Position numbers and translations under genes: made by a program. The notes under the pieces are model-generated. The model was not told where the DNA came from. It made no database searches and saw only the letters and a list, made by a program, of their open reading frames with translations. Source: Cephalotus follicularis (taxonomy: Eukaryota; Streptophyta; Magnoliopsida; Oxalidales; Cephalotaceae). From it: 64,000 nt of DNA. Where the stretch lies: NCBI GenBank assembly GCA_001972305.1, contig BDDD01000914.1:311908-375907 (forward strand), in the 5' to 3' direction. Numbering within the stretch: the first letter of the stretch is position 1; the number at the start of each line of letters is the position of its first letter. Positions 10,571 through 21,358 of the stretch are shown one piece after another.

Positions 10571-12250
10571 CTCTGTTTTCTGTCGAATTTATCCATTCTT
10601 CAATCTTTACTCTTTTAAGCTCCAATTTGCACACTTTTGGGTAGTATTCTTGCACTTTGGTCATTTAGCACTTATACCTGAAAATCAATATAACACAACC
10701 AAAGTTGTCTATTCCAAGCATAAAAATATCACAAATAACACATTAAAAACAACACATTTTTATGCTAAACAGTGCATATATAGATGAAACATGGATACTA
10801 TTAGTGGAAAGTGTAAAAATGAAATAGTAAGGTTATGTAAGTGGTACAGTGAATTTATAAGTGATAAGGAGATTATATGAATATGTTGAAAATGTATTAT
10901 AAGTTGCCAAGAGAGTACATGTGAATGGTGTGCTAATGAATCTCTGAGGTTCATGGATGTTAGAGATTCTAGTAAGAGTAAAATGGGGAATATAGCGATC
11001 ATATAGCGTATATGTACATTTTATACATCTCTGGTTATATAAGCATGGAAAGTATGCTTATGGATATTGTTATGTAATAACGTTGTAGACTTCGAATCCT
11101 GTATTCGATCCGGAGCCATCGAGGGGTTAACCAGCGGTTGTTACCTTCTGTAAATCAGTGAGTAGAACATCTCCTTCCTTTACCTTCTTTGTTATTGTTA
11201 TTCTTTGATGATGATTGTACTTCTTAATTGTTATATATTTGTTGATAGACCGTATTGTTGACTCCACCATGTAAATTGTCATATGACGATTTCATCGTTG
11301 ATTATTCGAGAATCCTTTGAGTATTCTCATTTGAACTTCCACATCGATATGAGACCTTGTGATCACATATTCATTTCGCCTCTTGATGTCGTATCGGCAT
11401 TGGCTCCTGCGGACATATATTGTTTATGTTGCTGTTGTTATATCTGTTTGACTTCTATGAAGATTTATTTTGTTCTATTACTATTGCTATATTTATTTTA
11501 TCTCCGTATCGTTATATTTGAGCTCCGTTGTTGGTATCATTGAGCAATTCTTGTTCATTGTTAGAAATTGTTGTTATAAGAGCTATGTGCTTGTGAACGG
11601 GACATTCCTTTCTCTTACTTTCTTGTGCTTGTTATTCTTCGATGATGTTTGTACCATTTTGTGGTTCTATTATGAAATGGCTATTGAGGGCCGGATTTGT
11701 TGATTTGGATTGGTTTTCGTATTGTTATACTGGAGCTTTGTTGTTGATACCGTTGAGCAATTCATTATTTGAGAGTCCTGTTGTCTTCATATGTGCCCTT
11801 TTTTCTTGTGATATGTGATATTGGTTGGAATTTGTATCCCGGTTGTTTTCGGTTAACGTATTCATAATTGTGTTATGATTCGATTGGGATTTGCAATCCC
11901 GTATGTCTTTTGTTGAGCATGTTTATTTGTGATATGATTTCCAAGCGGGTGTATGCTTGATGTTCTGGGTGACTTAGTCACCTTCTCACACTTGTAATAT
12001 TGTGGCTTGTAATGCTGTTGTACTATGTTATACTCTGATGCTGGGTACCGGGATTTCTGATATGTATTATCGGTCAATGGTGAGGGTACGTTCGACGATC
12101 AACTCTCCTTAGCATGCCCATTGGTCTATGATGGGGTTCTATGTGGGAATTGCCCCTGGGTTCCATACCTGGATCTGTGACATACTATTGTCTATGATGG
12201 TATGCTGAGTATGAGTGCAACAGACAGTTCGTCCCTCATCCATTTGACCG

Positions 12251-13021
12251 CATTGGCTATGTGATTCCGACGAGGGCAGATCCGTGAAATAACGACGTCC
12301 CCTCGGTCGATGTGGTGATGCATGATTTCTGACGAGGGCAGATCCGTGAAATAACGACGTCCCCTCGGTCGAGGTTCATATATGTATATTATTGTTGCAG
12401 TGGTTGTATTATGATGCCATGGGATTTGGCGGTGATATGATATGACGCCATGTGATTTGGCGGTAGGTATGAGATAGTGATATGATTGGTACCAGCATCC
12501 TCTTATATTTATATGTTTTCCTGGGCACATATTACATTCTTGTTATGATATATGTGATTCCGACGAGGGCAGATCCGTGAAATAACAACGTCCCCTCGAT
12601 CGATGTTATGATATATGTGATTCTGACGAGGGCAGATCCGTGTGGTACACGACGTCCCCTCGGTCGAGGTTGTGATATGTGATTCCGACGAGGGCAGATC
12701 CGTGTGGTACACGACGTCCCCTCGGTCGAGGTTCAGATATGTGGTTCCGACAAAGGCAGATCCGTGAAATAACGACGTCCCGTCGGTCAATGTGGTGATG
12801 CATGATTTCTGACGAGGGCAGATCCGTGAAATAACGATGTCCCCTCGGTCGAGGTTCATATATCTATATTATTGTTGCAGTGGTTGTATTATGACGCCAT
12901 GGGATTTGGCGGTGATATGATATGACGCCATGTGATTTGGCGGCAGGTATGAGACAGTGATATGATTGGTACCATCATCCTCTTATATTTATATGTTTTC
13001 CTGGGCACATATTACATTCTT
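12251..13021. repeat. Direct duplication at 480-bp offset
   Basis: The stretch around 12302-12541 recurs around 12782-13021 with an offset of exactly 480 bp and few differences, including atgacgccat...gatttggcgg and the atattacattcttg end. It probably arose by unequal exchange between minisatellite units. Confidence 0.8.
12255..12860. repeat. Minisatellite, ~62-bp unit, seven copies
   Basis: The core gacgagggcagatccgtg is followed by aaataacgacgtcccctcgg or tggtacacgacgtcccctcg, with starts near 12269, 12330, 12563, 12625, 12684, 12747 and 12810. Two variants of the middle (aaataac versus tggtacac) alternate in blocks. Open frames through the array come from the repeat and encode no known protein. 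Confidence 0.8.
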
Positions 13022-13339
13022 GATATTGATATTGTCATGATCGTATGTTTAAGCTTTGATATCCAGATACTTGATACTATTGTGACTCTCATGTATTTGA
13101 TTAGTGTCTTGAGTATGATAATTGTTCAGTGGACTTCTTTGGTGAGTGACTGGTTATTCCATTGGAGTTGTGCATTGTGCTTTTCATGATTGTTGATCAT
13201 ATCTGTAATTCTTGATATTTTATTGTACTTGGGAAGTCCTGAGCTTTGAGTTTGTTCAACGGAACTTTTATCATTGACTTACGAGTTTCATTTATGGAGC
13301 TTTGTTAATGTCTATGGTCATAGTTGTGGAATTTCATTG

Positions 13340-13690
13340 TTGAGTATTGAGATGATCTTGTCATCCTTGTGGATCTCTTTTGTGGAACTTGATATCATTG
13401 AGAATTTTGATGCCCTTTGTTGATTTTGATATCCCCATGGATCTTGATATTCCTTTGTGGATCTGGATATCCTTGTGGATCTTGGGTGTCGTAGATCTTA
13501 TTCACATTGTGGTTCTCGTATACATTGTTGATCTCGTTGCATTCTGGCATCTTGATAGGGTTGTGGATCTTGCTTATCTTTTAGAGTTTGTGTACTTTTT
13601 GTGAATCTTGTTTCTTTTGTGGATCCTGGTTAAGTTTGTTGCTGCTGAATACCCTTATGGATCTTGATTTCCTTTGTGATCCTTGATTTC
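13340..13690. repeat. Degenerate 'tggatcttgatatc' low-complexity tract
   Basis: Short units of the type gtggatcttgatat/tccttgtggatc recur irregularly. A hydrophobic open frame at 13380-13604 arises from this T/G-rich repeat and is not a credible protein. Confidence 0.5.
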
Positions 13691-15467
13691 ATTTCTTACC
13701 ATGGATTTACTTTGCATTCTACTTTGAGCTTATATTATTTCTCATTTTATTTGATATATAGTTATGGGAGATGTATTCTTTTGTTTCTACTCACTTAGTC
13801 ATTTGGACTAACCCTCTCCTTTTTCTTTCCCCCTTCCAGATAGAGGCAGGATGGTTGCTAAGTCTGTTTCAGTAGATGATGCACCACGGAGACAGGGCAT
13901 GCTACCAGGGTTTCAACACATGCATATTATCACGACATCAGCATTTAAATTATGCATTTTTATATAAATGTTTTCTTTATGGTTTTGCTATTGAAGGGCC
14001 TAGCCCTATATATTTGCTTTTCATGCTTTGATAAAATGGTTGAGGCTGAGCCCAACTCATGCACGTTATTAGTTTAAATTATGGTTTGTTGAGGGCTGAG
14101 CCCACTTTATAATTATTGATTCCTCCTTCGGGAGTGTGGATATAAACTGTGTTTTTCTTTACATGGAGCATAGTCCGATAAACGAATACTACATACCCGA
14201 TTTTTGTAAAATTTTAAGAGTTAGAAATTTTTTTCAAGGTTTTAAGAAAAGTTCAAGTTTAAAGTGAGTTTTATAAAAACCATGTGGTGACTTCCGAAAG
14301 GAAGTTGTCATATGGAATGTCATATCCGTTCTCGGTAGGATATCGGTTGTTGTCAAGAACGGGTGTGACATCCGGTCGCCTCCATTGTGTAGCTATCGCC
14401 AGTGTAGGTGGTGTGTGATTCGTTCGCCCTATTAGTGGCATTTGTTTTTTCCCTCTTCTGAAATCCTCTAATATCCAGATGTCCACCGTCTGATCCCACA
14501 CTGGCTTTGGTATCTCTATTGTGTGATGCCGCTTGCACTCAAGACTCAAGTGATGCACGCCAGTATTGATCATCGACTTATTTCTAAATTTATGCATCCA
14601 CTTTGAGTAATCCTCCTGCAAGTAACTGTGAAATGCAGGCCTGCTGTGTGCATTAGATGGCAGAAAGTGGAAGTACTCCTACAAAATATCAATGTCAAAC
14701 AACAACGAAAATAAAATATCTTGAATAATATTAATTGTTAACTGAAACAGTTTTACTCACCAGTAGCTTCTCCCATAGTAGTTCCTTTTCTGAATAAGGC
14801 AACTGGCTCCATGTGGTCCAAGGGTGCAGTATTCTTTCCTTGATGAGGACCATTATAGTGTTCTTGACATTCATGTCATCAAAGCAACTACAATTAAACA
14901 AATATTAGCACAAACATGATAGGTTAGTTTAAATATGTACTGAAATTACTTGTTACTTACCCATTGACACTGATATGACGAACAGCACGAGAATCCTCCA
15001 CTCACTGTGGGGGCAAGTCTGCTCCCCTACTAGCTCCTCTCATCCGTCACTAATGAGAGCCTGATTCAAAAACATAGTTATGTTTGACTGTAAATATGTA
15101 TAACAAAATATAACAAAAAGCTTTGACAATACGAAAAACTGTTTAAGCTGAAATATTGTGACATAATAAATTTCCTTACTAGCACTGGGAACATCGATAT
15201 CCTGCTCCCGTGTGTCTAACTCCATGTCGTCCAACTCGGGACTCGTAAAACCGAAAGCTGTGGTGGAAGCTCCAGCAATAGAAGAATGTGTCACCCTACT
15301 TGGCATCTCTGCAAGAACTCACCATATTTAAAGTCAATACAAATTCTATACAGTTGTTCTACTATATATTATCAAATTATAATGTCATGTCAAATTAGAA
15401 GATTAAGAATACTATTGCAAACATCATTTACTACATATACTACACTATTAACTTACAGTTTAATCTA

Positions 15468-16421
15468 CGTTATCAATATCCATGTCGTCATGACTATCGG
15501 AATCATATTCCATCACTTTGTTCTCCTCATCCGTGTCAGAATCCTCCTCTTCCCATTCATCTTTCTCATCATCCCTGTTGTCATGGTCTGACATAGGATC
15601 CCTTATTCTAACATTTGGAGGCAATACCACCTCCTCCCCTTCCCCATCTTCTCGAAGGGAATCATCACTTTCAAGACTTACATCATCTAGAAATGACCGT
15701 AGTGGCCTACTATCAACATCTTCTTGTAATGTCAAATCCATACCCAAATCATCGCCATCTTCTTCTTCATAATCAGGAAGGATATAAGCATTCATTGGTT
15801 TCGTTTTTATCACAGTAGCCCACCTATTGTATCGATGATCGTTGGAAACACTGGGTGTGTAGAATACTTGCACAACTTGACTTACCATTGCAGTTTCAAT
15901 CAGGTCTATTCAACCTTGTCGGACATCAAGTTTCAAATAATACGAACAAAAAGTTGTCAACTAGTGAACAATGTATGCCTCGGCAATCGACCTTTCCACA
16001 TGATCTTTGTTCTTAACCATCTTGTAATAAGACTTCAGCAACTTCTTATCCTTAGGCATTCCGCTCTTAACGATCTGAGAATTTCCTCGGCCCCTTCGTT
16101 AGGAATCTCATATTTGGACTTGACATTCATGAGTTACGTCATCATAGACAGCTTGGTTTGTTTTTTACAACCATTCCATAATAGTTCATCCGCATCCTTA
16201 AGTAGGTCATAGAACTTCTTTGCATTGGGATTTAGAAGTTCATCGGCCGGCTCGTCATCTTCACGAGTATCAAACTCGAACCCCCCAGCATCCATTACGA
16301 GATCTCTACAACGATTGCTGGGACTCAAGGGGTCTGGATGCTCTACTGTAGCCTCCTTTCTCCATGTTGATCCCACAACGTGTAATAGAGGGTGAAATCG
16401 TTCTTCAAAAAATGTAATCAC
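15468..16421 (-). pseudogene. CACTA TNPD-like transposase (TNP2 type), internal deletion
   Basis: The minus strand starts in a TNP2 N-terminal region: CRDLVMDAGGFEFDT, NPNAKKFYDLLKDADELLW, NGCKKQTKLS. It then reads PNEGAEEILRS and MPKDKKLLKSYYK, and jumps directly to the C-terminal DUF4218-like motif SIAEAYIVH...TFCSYYLKL (about 15970). The central catalytic part is absent. The end (15888 downward) has SQVVQVFYTPS and WATVIKTKP, then a long acidic D/E tail. TNP2 proteins cut at CACTA ends; this copy lacks the middle, has stops and frame changes, and cannot be functional. The order and strand agree with the TNPA-like gene downstream. Confidence 0.85.
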
Positions 16422-17270
16422 ACTTCAGATCGAGTTTCAAATGCTCTTAACTTGCAATGGTTACAAGGAGATTTTATCTTACTATTCTAGACAAACTCTC
16501 CATTTGAGATTGCAAAATCTAGGAAATTGAGGACACCCCTGTTAAATTCCTATGTTAGTAACCCCTGGAAAACCTGCCTACACATCCAACTCCTGTCCAC
16601 AGACATTTTTTTCTACAAGGGTAGAAGATTGTTAAATTCAAGTATTGTTTTTTCAAAATGTATTCTCCAAAGTGTATCTTACTATCTAACTCTAAAAGGT
16701 ATGACCCTATCCCATTCTCGACTATGTACCTCCACTAATATCGTTATCATATGCACATAGTTCACTCCGAGAAAATTTCGGCAGCATCTACCCACGGTTT
16801 CTCAAATATACGAATTAAACTAAATTAATCGGTTCAATTATGCATCCGAGGAACATGTTTAAGGAGTGTAACCGAAACTTTCTTGAAAAAACTATGTACG
16901 CAAAATCATGATATATCTTACAATGGATGTACATATGTGAGAATTGTCTGAATTATACAATTCATGATTCACTCCTATTGAGCGAATCATAAACGGGAAT
17001 CTAAGGTTTCTCTCGATTTTAATGATAGTAGGTAACTAAACTATACAATAAATTTAAACATGATCAACCCTCGAACTTTCATTTTAGTATAAAGCTACAA
17101 GATACTTCAAGAATACTTTATCTATATGATTCGAGCATGCATTCACTTCTCATTTATCTATTCCAGCATTATGTAGTATACCATGAATATCAACGTATGT
17201 TTTAATAAACCTAGAAGAATCGGATATCTAAAACAAATCACTATATCAATTGTTACAAAAAAAACTGTTT
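16422..17270. other. CACTA 5' region, no gene seen
   Basis: AT-rich sequence between the TNPD-like start and the microsatellite. It presumably held upstream exons or an intron of the CACTA genes. I recognise no coding motif. Confidence 0.4.
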
Positions 17271-17311
17271 ACATACATACTTATATACATACATGCATAC
17301 ATACATACATG

Positions 17312-17386
<75 letters not shown>
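17271..17386. repeat. Compound microsatellite (acat)n-(at)n
   Basis: acatacat units with two gcat interruptions change to an uninterrupted (at) run of about 24 units. It lies in the CACTA 5' region and is likely length-polymorphic. Confidence 0.95.
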
Positions 17387-17391
<5 letters not shown>

Positions 17392-17714
17392 CTGCATAAA
17401 TGAAAAAAAATTAAATTAATTAACATTAAATTAAAAAAAACTGATGGAGGAGAGGAGCAGATTAGGCTACCCTATGCGTGCGGTGGTGAGCTGCAGTCCA
17501 TGAGAGGTGTTGTGCACGGTGGGGCTGTGGGTGCGGTGGAGCGTAGGTACGATCTGGTCTGTGGTGGTGCAAGCGTGAAGAGCTGATGTGCGGTGGAGTG
17601 AATGTGTTCTGCGCTACACGAAGTGGCGATGGAGTGGAGGTGATCTGTAATAGTTTTGGTAAAAATGGAGAAAACTATATGGTGCGTCCGTGAAAGAAAA
17701 AAATAGAAGGGAAG

Positions 17715-17872
17715 CCGGTAATGTAGGGTTACATGGGGCGAGGGCATGACGAGGGCACTAAGTTCCCTCGCCATGTCGCTTTTTTAAAATAAAACAAGGG
17801 GAACTAGTCAACGGTGAGGGGAGTAAGTGCCCTTGCCCATTGCCCTCGTCGTTGCCTGTTTTTTTTTGTGGT
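17715..17872. repeat. CACTA right terminus and subterminal repeats
   Basis: ggcgagggc, gacgagggc, ccctcgcc and ccctcgtc recur before the tttttttttgtggt terminus, mirroring the left end at 6015-6360. An open frame across this end (17472-17774) has no recognisable protein features. Confidence 0.75.
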
Positions 17873-18131
17873 CTAAATTAATGTTATTACGAGCCGGCGT
17901 AAATTAATGTTGAAGGAGATAAAACTCAACCTAACTTAATGCACTCCAAAAACAATGTAAAGCGTCAATATTTAATATATTCATCGCAAACAATATAAGC
18001 AATAGGCATAAATTGAAATAACCTTGGTAAATCAAAACCAACAACATCTATAAATATCAGTAACTGAAGTAAATAAATAAATAAATACATAACTCACATT
18101 AATATCCAAATGAAAAATATTAGCCTGAAAG
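17873..18131. other. Flank between CACTA and Tat LTR
   Basis: AT-rich, with a short repeat taaattaatgtt at 17874 and 17900. Nothing further recognised. It should have joined 6014 before the CACTA inserted. Confidence 0.4.
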
Positions 18132-18817
18132 TGTAAGACCTTGGATCCATTGGGTTCATTTATTTATTTTGGGATTCACGTTTAATTACCGTATTGATAC
18201 TGAAATTGATTACATAATTTACTGATTTACTGGTTTGGGGTATTTTATACTCATATGCATGATTACGTGTTAGTTACCCGTTTTAACTGAGCATGGGTGA
18301 TGTAGTATGGATCTGATCAACAATAAATTTGTTTCTTCCTATTGGGCTGAGCCTCTGGCTCTGACTCCAAGGTCGAGGTAAGGTCATGGAGAAAATAGAA
18401 AAAGGGTCAGAGGGTAGCCCAGGGTCTATCTCTGTGGCTACACTCCAATGGTTAAGTCAGTGCTGACCATCACAAGAGAATATTTTTGCCTAAGGATTTG
18501 TGAAAGAGAGAGAAAGAGAGTTTGTGATAAGGTATAGTGAGGTCAGTGGAATGTTGGGTTTGAAAAACCTGCTTATTAAAGGGACATAAGGTCCTTTATA
18601 TATTGGTACTATAGTTAACATCAAATGACTGATACACCCCTGCTCGGTTCCTAATCAGTAGGGGTGAGTGGTAATTTTATTTATGGCGGTTTGGCTCAGC
18701 CTTCGAGCTGGTAACGCGTGGGCGCTATTACTTGGACATGCGGGCACCATTGACGTTGATTTCTCCTGTATCCTTCATGGGATTGCGTATTGGGATTTTT
18801 GCAAGTAACCATCATCA
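18132..18817 (-). mobile_element. 3' LTR of the Tat element
   Basis: Plus strand starts tgtaagacc and ends catcatca, so on the minus strand it reads TGATGATGG...GGTCTTACA with proper TG/CA ends. It lies directly next to a purine tract (18818-18835) at the end of the Tat body. Length 686 bp. The partner LTR and TSD (expected gaaag) are outside the window, so the outer edge rests on the TG end alone. Confidence 0.6.
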
Positions 18818-18835
18818 AAAGCCCCCACATCCATC
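18818..18835 (-). promoter_or_regulatory. Polypurine tract of the Tat element
   Basis: On the minus strand this reads gatggatgtgggggcttt directly before the LTR start TGATGATGG. It is the primer site for plus-strand synthesis in LTR retrotransposons. Confidence 0.55.
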
Positions 18836-20319
18836 TTGAAGTTTGGCCTTCAGTTCCCAATACTGAACTTCGTTTTCAAGATCCTAGAGTTTTACAATGT
18901 TCATCCCTGCCAATTGGCTTCAAATTCATGGCGCGTGGTCATGGGTTTCCTCTGCTTCTATAAAATAGCGGGGGTGTCACCGAAGATAGATGTGTTTCGG
19001 TCCTTTTTTCAATTGTCAAAGCACCTTAATCCTTTTTAGTCTTGGTTTTTCTTGAAGAACTGACCTCGGCTCCCAGTCTTGTTCGATGAGTTCGTGAAGC
19101 CGATAAAGAGCTAGAAGGAATGCTTCTTCTATGTTGCTAGGTTGAAGGAGTGGACCCAGGGAATCCGTTGGAGAGTTTACAGCATCCCTGGGGAGAATGA
19201 TATGCCTTCTCTGTCAGAGGATGATAAGTTCTACTAGCCTCATTGTAACACCCGAGATTTCATGTATTATTATTTTCACAAAGTATTTGTACCCTCAAAT
19301 TGTGGAATTAATAAAAGGATGGATTTTCCGAATTTGGTGATGTTTTCCAATCCTTCTTATTTTGGAGCTTTGGTGTTATATGTCAAGAATGTTAAAGGGC
19401 TAAAACGACGCTGTCTTGGAGGAAAGACGTCGACTCCTTTATGAAACACGTCGACACCTTTGTGACAGAGTGTTACACGTAACTGCATGCACATGCACCT
19501 CGATCGGGACCAAAGACATCGACGCCTTTGGAAAGACGTCGACGTCTTAAGTTCGAATGTCTTGCATGTTACCTTCTGACAGAAAACGTGCAAGGGGGTA
19601 TCGGGTGGAGGCCTTTTGCAGGCGCCTTGGTGCATGTTAGAGACGTGTTGGGCATGCTAGTTGATATCAGTCATGCAAGTATCAGAGTGGAAGGAGAGGC
19701 ATGACACTTGGGGGTGCATGCAGGCCATGGTGCCACCTTCAATGCCTGCTCCTGCAAAACAAACGAGTCAGATTTGGGAAAGAGGGAGAATGGGAATGTG
19801 GGACTGTTTGTACATGCAATGAATTAGAGAGGGATGAGAGAGGACTTACCTGCATAAAACGCCTCCTTTATTCATCCCTGGGTTGGCTAAAACACTTGTG
19901 TAAAGAAACAGAGAGTAAGGAGAGAAGACCACCATTGTTGAACCTTACTTTGAAGCTTGGAAGCTTGGACCCTGGAGCTTGGAGCCACTAGTGCAGCTTC
20001 GGGATGAACCTTGGGGGGTTGCTGTGACCTGTTGGATACAAAAAGGGGTGGACTTTCCAGTTCCTAACTTGGAACATAAGGTAGGGGAAATCCATACTGT
20101 AAATTCGAGCTTAATATTCATGCATGGTTTATGAATTCTGAATGTATAAAAATGCATGATTCTTGGATTGATGCTGTTACTGGGTTGATGCTATGATATG
20201 CTAGATGTGTTATAGTATCTACATGTTGGTTTCTTGATATGAATACCCGTTGTTATGCATGATTGTGGGTTGTTAAAGCCACTGTTTAATAAGTCGTGAG
20301 GTAGAAGACGACCACTGTT

Positions 20320-20675
20320 AGAAATGACGTCGACTTCTTTTAGAATAACGTCGACTCTATTATGTAATACACTGTCGTTTTGAGGATCCAGACCCTAAAA
20401 CATCGACTCCTTTATAATTACATCGACGTCTTTTATGTTTTACCTCGTCACTGACTGAGAGGGATCGACGTCCTTGGGAAGACATCGACACCCAGCTGCT
20501 TACCTGGTTTTTGTTGAAAAAGGCATCGACGCCTTTTGGTTAGACATCGACGCCATTTCATGATACGCTGTCGTTTAAGGTTCCTTCTGTAGAAGAACAA
20601 GCTGACACTGAGGATTGGATTTTGACGCATGGCTAGAAGACATCGACGTCTTTGGGAAAGACGTCGACGTCTTTG
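20320..20675. repeat. GTCGAC/ATCGAC motif array, second cluster of the LTR
   Basis: About ten gacgtcgac / gacatcgac / gcatcgacgcc copies lie about 20-45 bp apart. The best is a perfect 18-bp palindrome, aaagacgtcgacgtcttt, at 20657-20674. A smaller cluster of four is at 19424-19545 near the LTR start. Confidence 0.8.
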
Positions 20676-21274
20676 TTACTGTTTGAAGATTTCTTCATCG
20701 GACGACACGGAATGATCCCAATTCCTATTTGGGTGCATTTGAGCATATGTATGCATTGCATATGTACTGTTTACTGCCTGATTGTGTACTGTTGTGTGTT
20801 TGTTATAATTTCTAATGTATTAACACTTTAGAAATATATATATGAGTTCGGAATAAGATATTTTGGGTAAGAAAATATGTATTGACCAAATAAAGTATTT
20901 TCAACCGAACCGGTAACGATTTACACTACTGAAACTGCTTACTGATATTTTCTACAGAAAACACCTATTTTTCATATGTCGTCAATATTGGGAACATTTT
21001 GGGAAATTACTGCCTGTTGTCGATCAAATCGATCATTACTGTTTACTGCACTGTTACTGTTCAAATTCACTGTTTGCTCTGTGAATTACTATGTGATTGT
21101 GCTTGAACCACTAGTTGCATGGCGGGGACTGCCAGCGCCGACTAGTGGAGGGTTGACCTAGGGGCTAGGAGTATGGATGGGTAACTCACTGTACTGTTGC
21201 CTCGCTCGATTGCCTGATGTAGGGGCCGGAGTGGGAGTGTAGCGTGGGGCCAGGAGTTGGCGGCGCTACACATA

Positions 21275-21358
21275 CTGCCTGTTGTAGTCCTATGTGGACA
21301 TCCTGCCTGTTGTAGTCCTATGTGGACATCCTGCCTGTTGTAGTCCTATGTGGACATC
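21275..21358. repeat. Three perfect 28-bp tandem copies
   Basis: Unit starts ctgcctgttgtagtcctatg; copies at 21275-21302, 21303-21330 and 21331-21358 look identical, so the expansion is recent. Confidence 0.95.

Larger units (their letters stand above)
7813..10771 (-). mobile_element. Athila-like Ty3/gypsy remnant nested in the LTR
   Basis: On the minus strand it begins TGTTTAGCATAAAAATGTG (base 10771 downward), like the start of an LTR, and continues through leader-like sequence into the gag-protease relic at 7925-9830. The 5-mer gtgca stands on both sides (7808-7812 and 10772-10776), suggesting one insertion. The left edge (ggcatag) does not have the expected LTR end, and no polymerase, integrase or 3' LTR is present, so most of the element was deleted. 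Most of gag is also missing between the LTR region and 9830. The LTR part carries a dense GTCGAC-type cluster (10275-10570). Confidence 0.65.
6959..14370 (+). mobile_element. Long gypsy-type LTR with TSD tccgg
   Basis: It starts tgtgacacccc and ends gggtgtgaca, flanked by a perfect 5-bp duplication tccgg (6954-6958 and 14371-14375), and interrupts the CACTA gene. Removing the nested remnant at 7813-10771 leaves about 4.4 kb with no retroelement coding sequence, so it is best read as a very long solo LTR. An LTR landmark shared with other copies is the cacttagtcatttggactaa block near 13793, a diverged form of the ttagccaagtgaggacaac block of the other LTRs. It contains hairpins at 7044-7108, a minisatellite at 12255-12860 and a 480-bp offset duplication. 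Confidence 0.85.
6660..15306 (-). pseudogene. CACTA TNPA-like (Transposase_24 type) gene, split by an LTR
   Basis: Minus-strand exons can be drawn with consensus splice sites: 15306-15180 (donor gtaagg), 15060-14961 (donor gtaagt), 14887-14761 (acceptor ttgtag, donor gtgagt), and 14678 down to 14371, continuing at 6958-6660 after the LTR inserted at TSD tccgg. Motifs fitting the family are MVLIKERILHPWTTW in exon 3, YLQEDYSKWMHKFRNKS in exon 4, then FQKREKTNATNRANESH, and after the insertion GKIRGLGNYMTYMNM and a Q/M-rich tail (QMTLQAQMAQMTR). A frame change lies just before FQKRE and a stop (LQ*) in the tail. TNPA-type proteins bind subterminal repeats and help transposition. The first exon (acidic, starting MPSRVTHSS) is assigned by position only. 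Confidence 0.75.
6015..17872 (-). mobile_element. CACTA (En/Spm) DNA transposon, internally deleted
   Basis: The left terminus starts cgctacaaaaaaaaa. The right terminus on the minus strand reads accacaaaaaaaaac, a decayed CACTACAAAAA terminal repeat. A 3-bp duplication cta (6012-6014 and 17873-17875) flanks it if one terminal base has been lost on the right. Both ends carry dense gcgaggg/ccctcgc subterminal repeats. Inside, on the minus strand, lie a TNPD-like transposase (15468-16421) and a TNPA/Transposase_24-like gene (6660-15306), as expected for the family. Net length without the LTR at 6959-14370 is about 4.4 kb, short for an autonomous element, and the TNPD gene has a large internal deletion. 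It was therefore a defective copy. Confidence 0.85.

Noticed and set aside
12192-12859. Open frames and a possible CRISPR-like array
   Set aside because: Units adjoin without unique spacers of constant length; it is a minisatellite inside a plant LTR, and the frames are read-throughs of the repeat.
13380-13604. Hydrophobic open frame resembling a membrane protein
   Set aside because: Generated by the T/G-rich degenerate repeat of an LTR.
17183-17419. Open frame over Tyr/Ile/His repeats
   Set aside because: It is the translation of the (acat)n-(at)n microsatellite.
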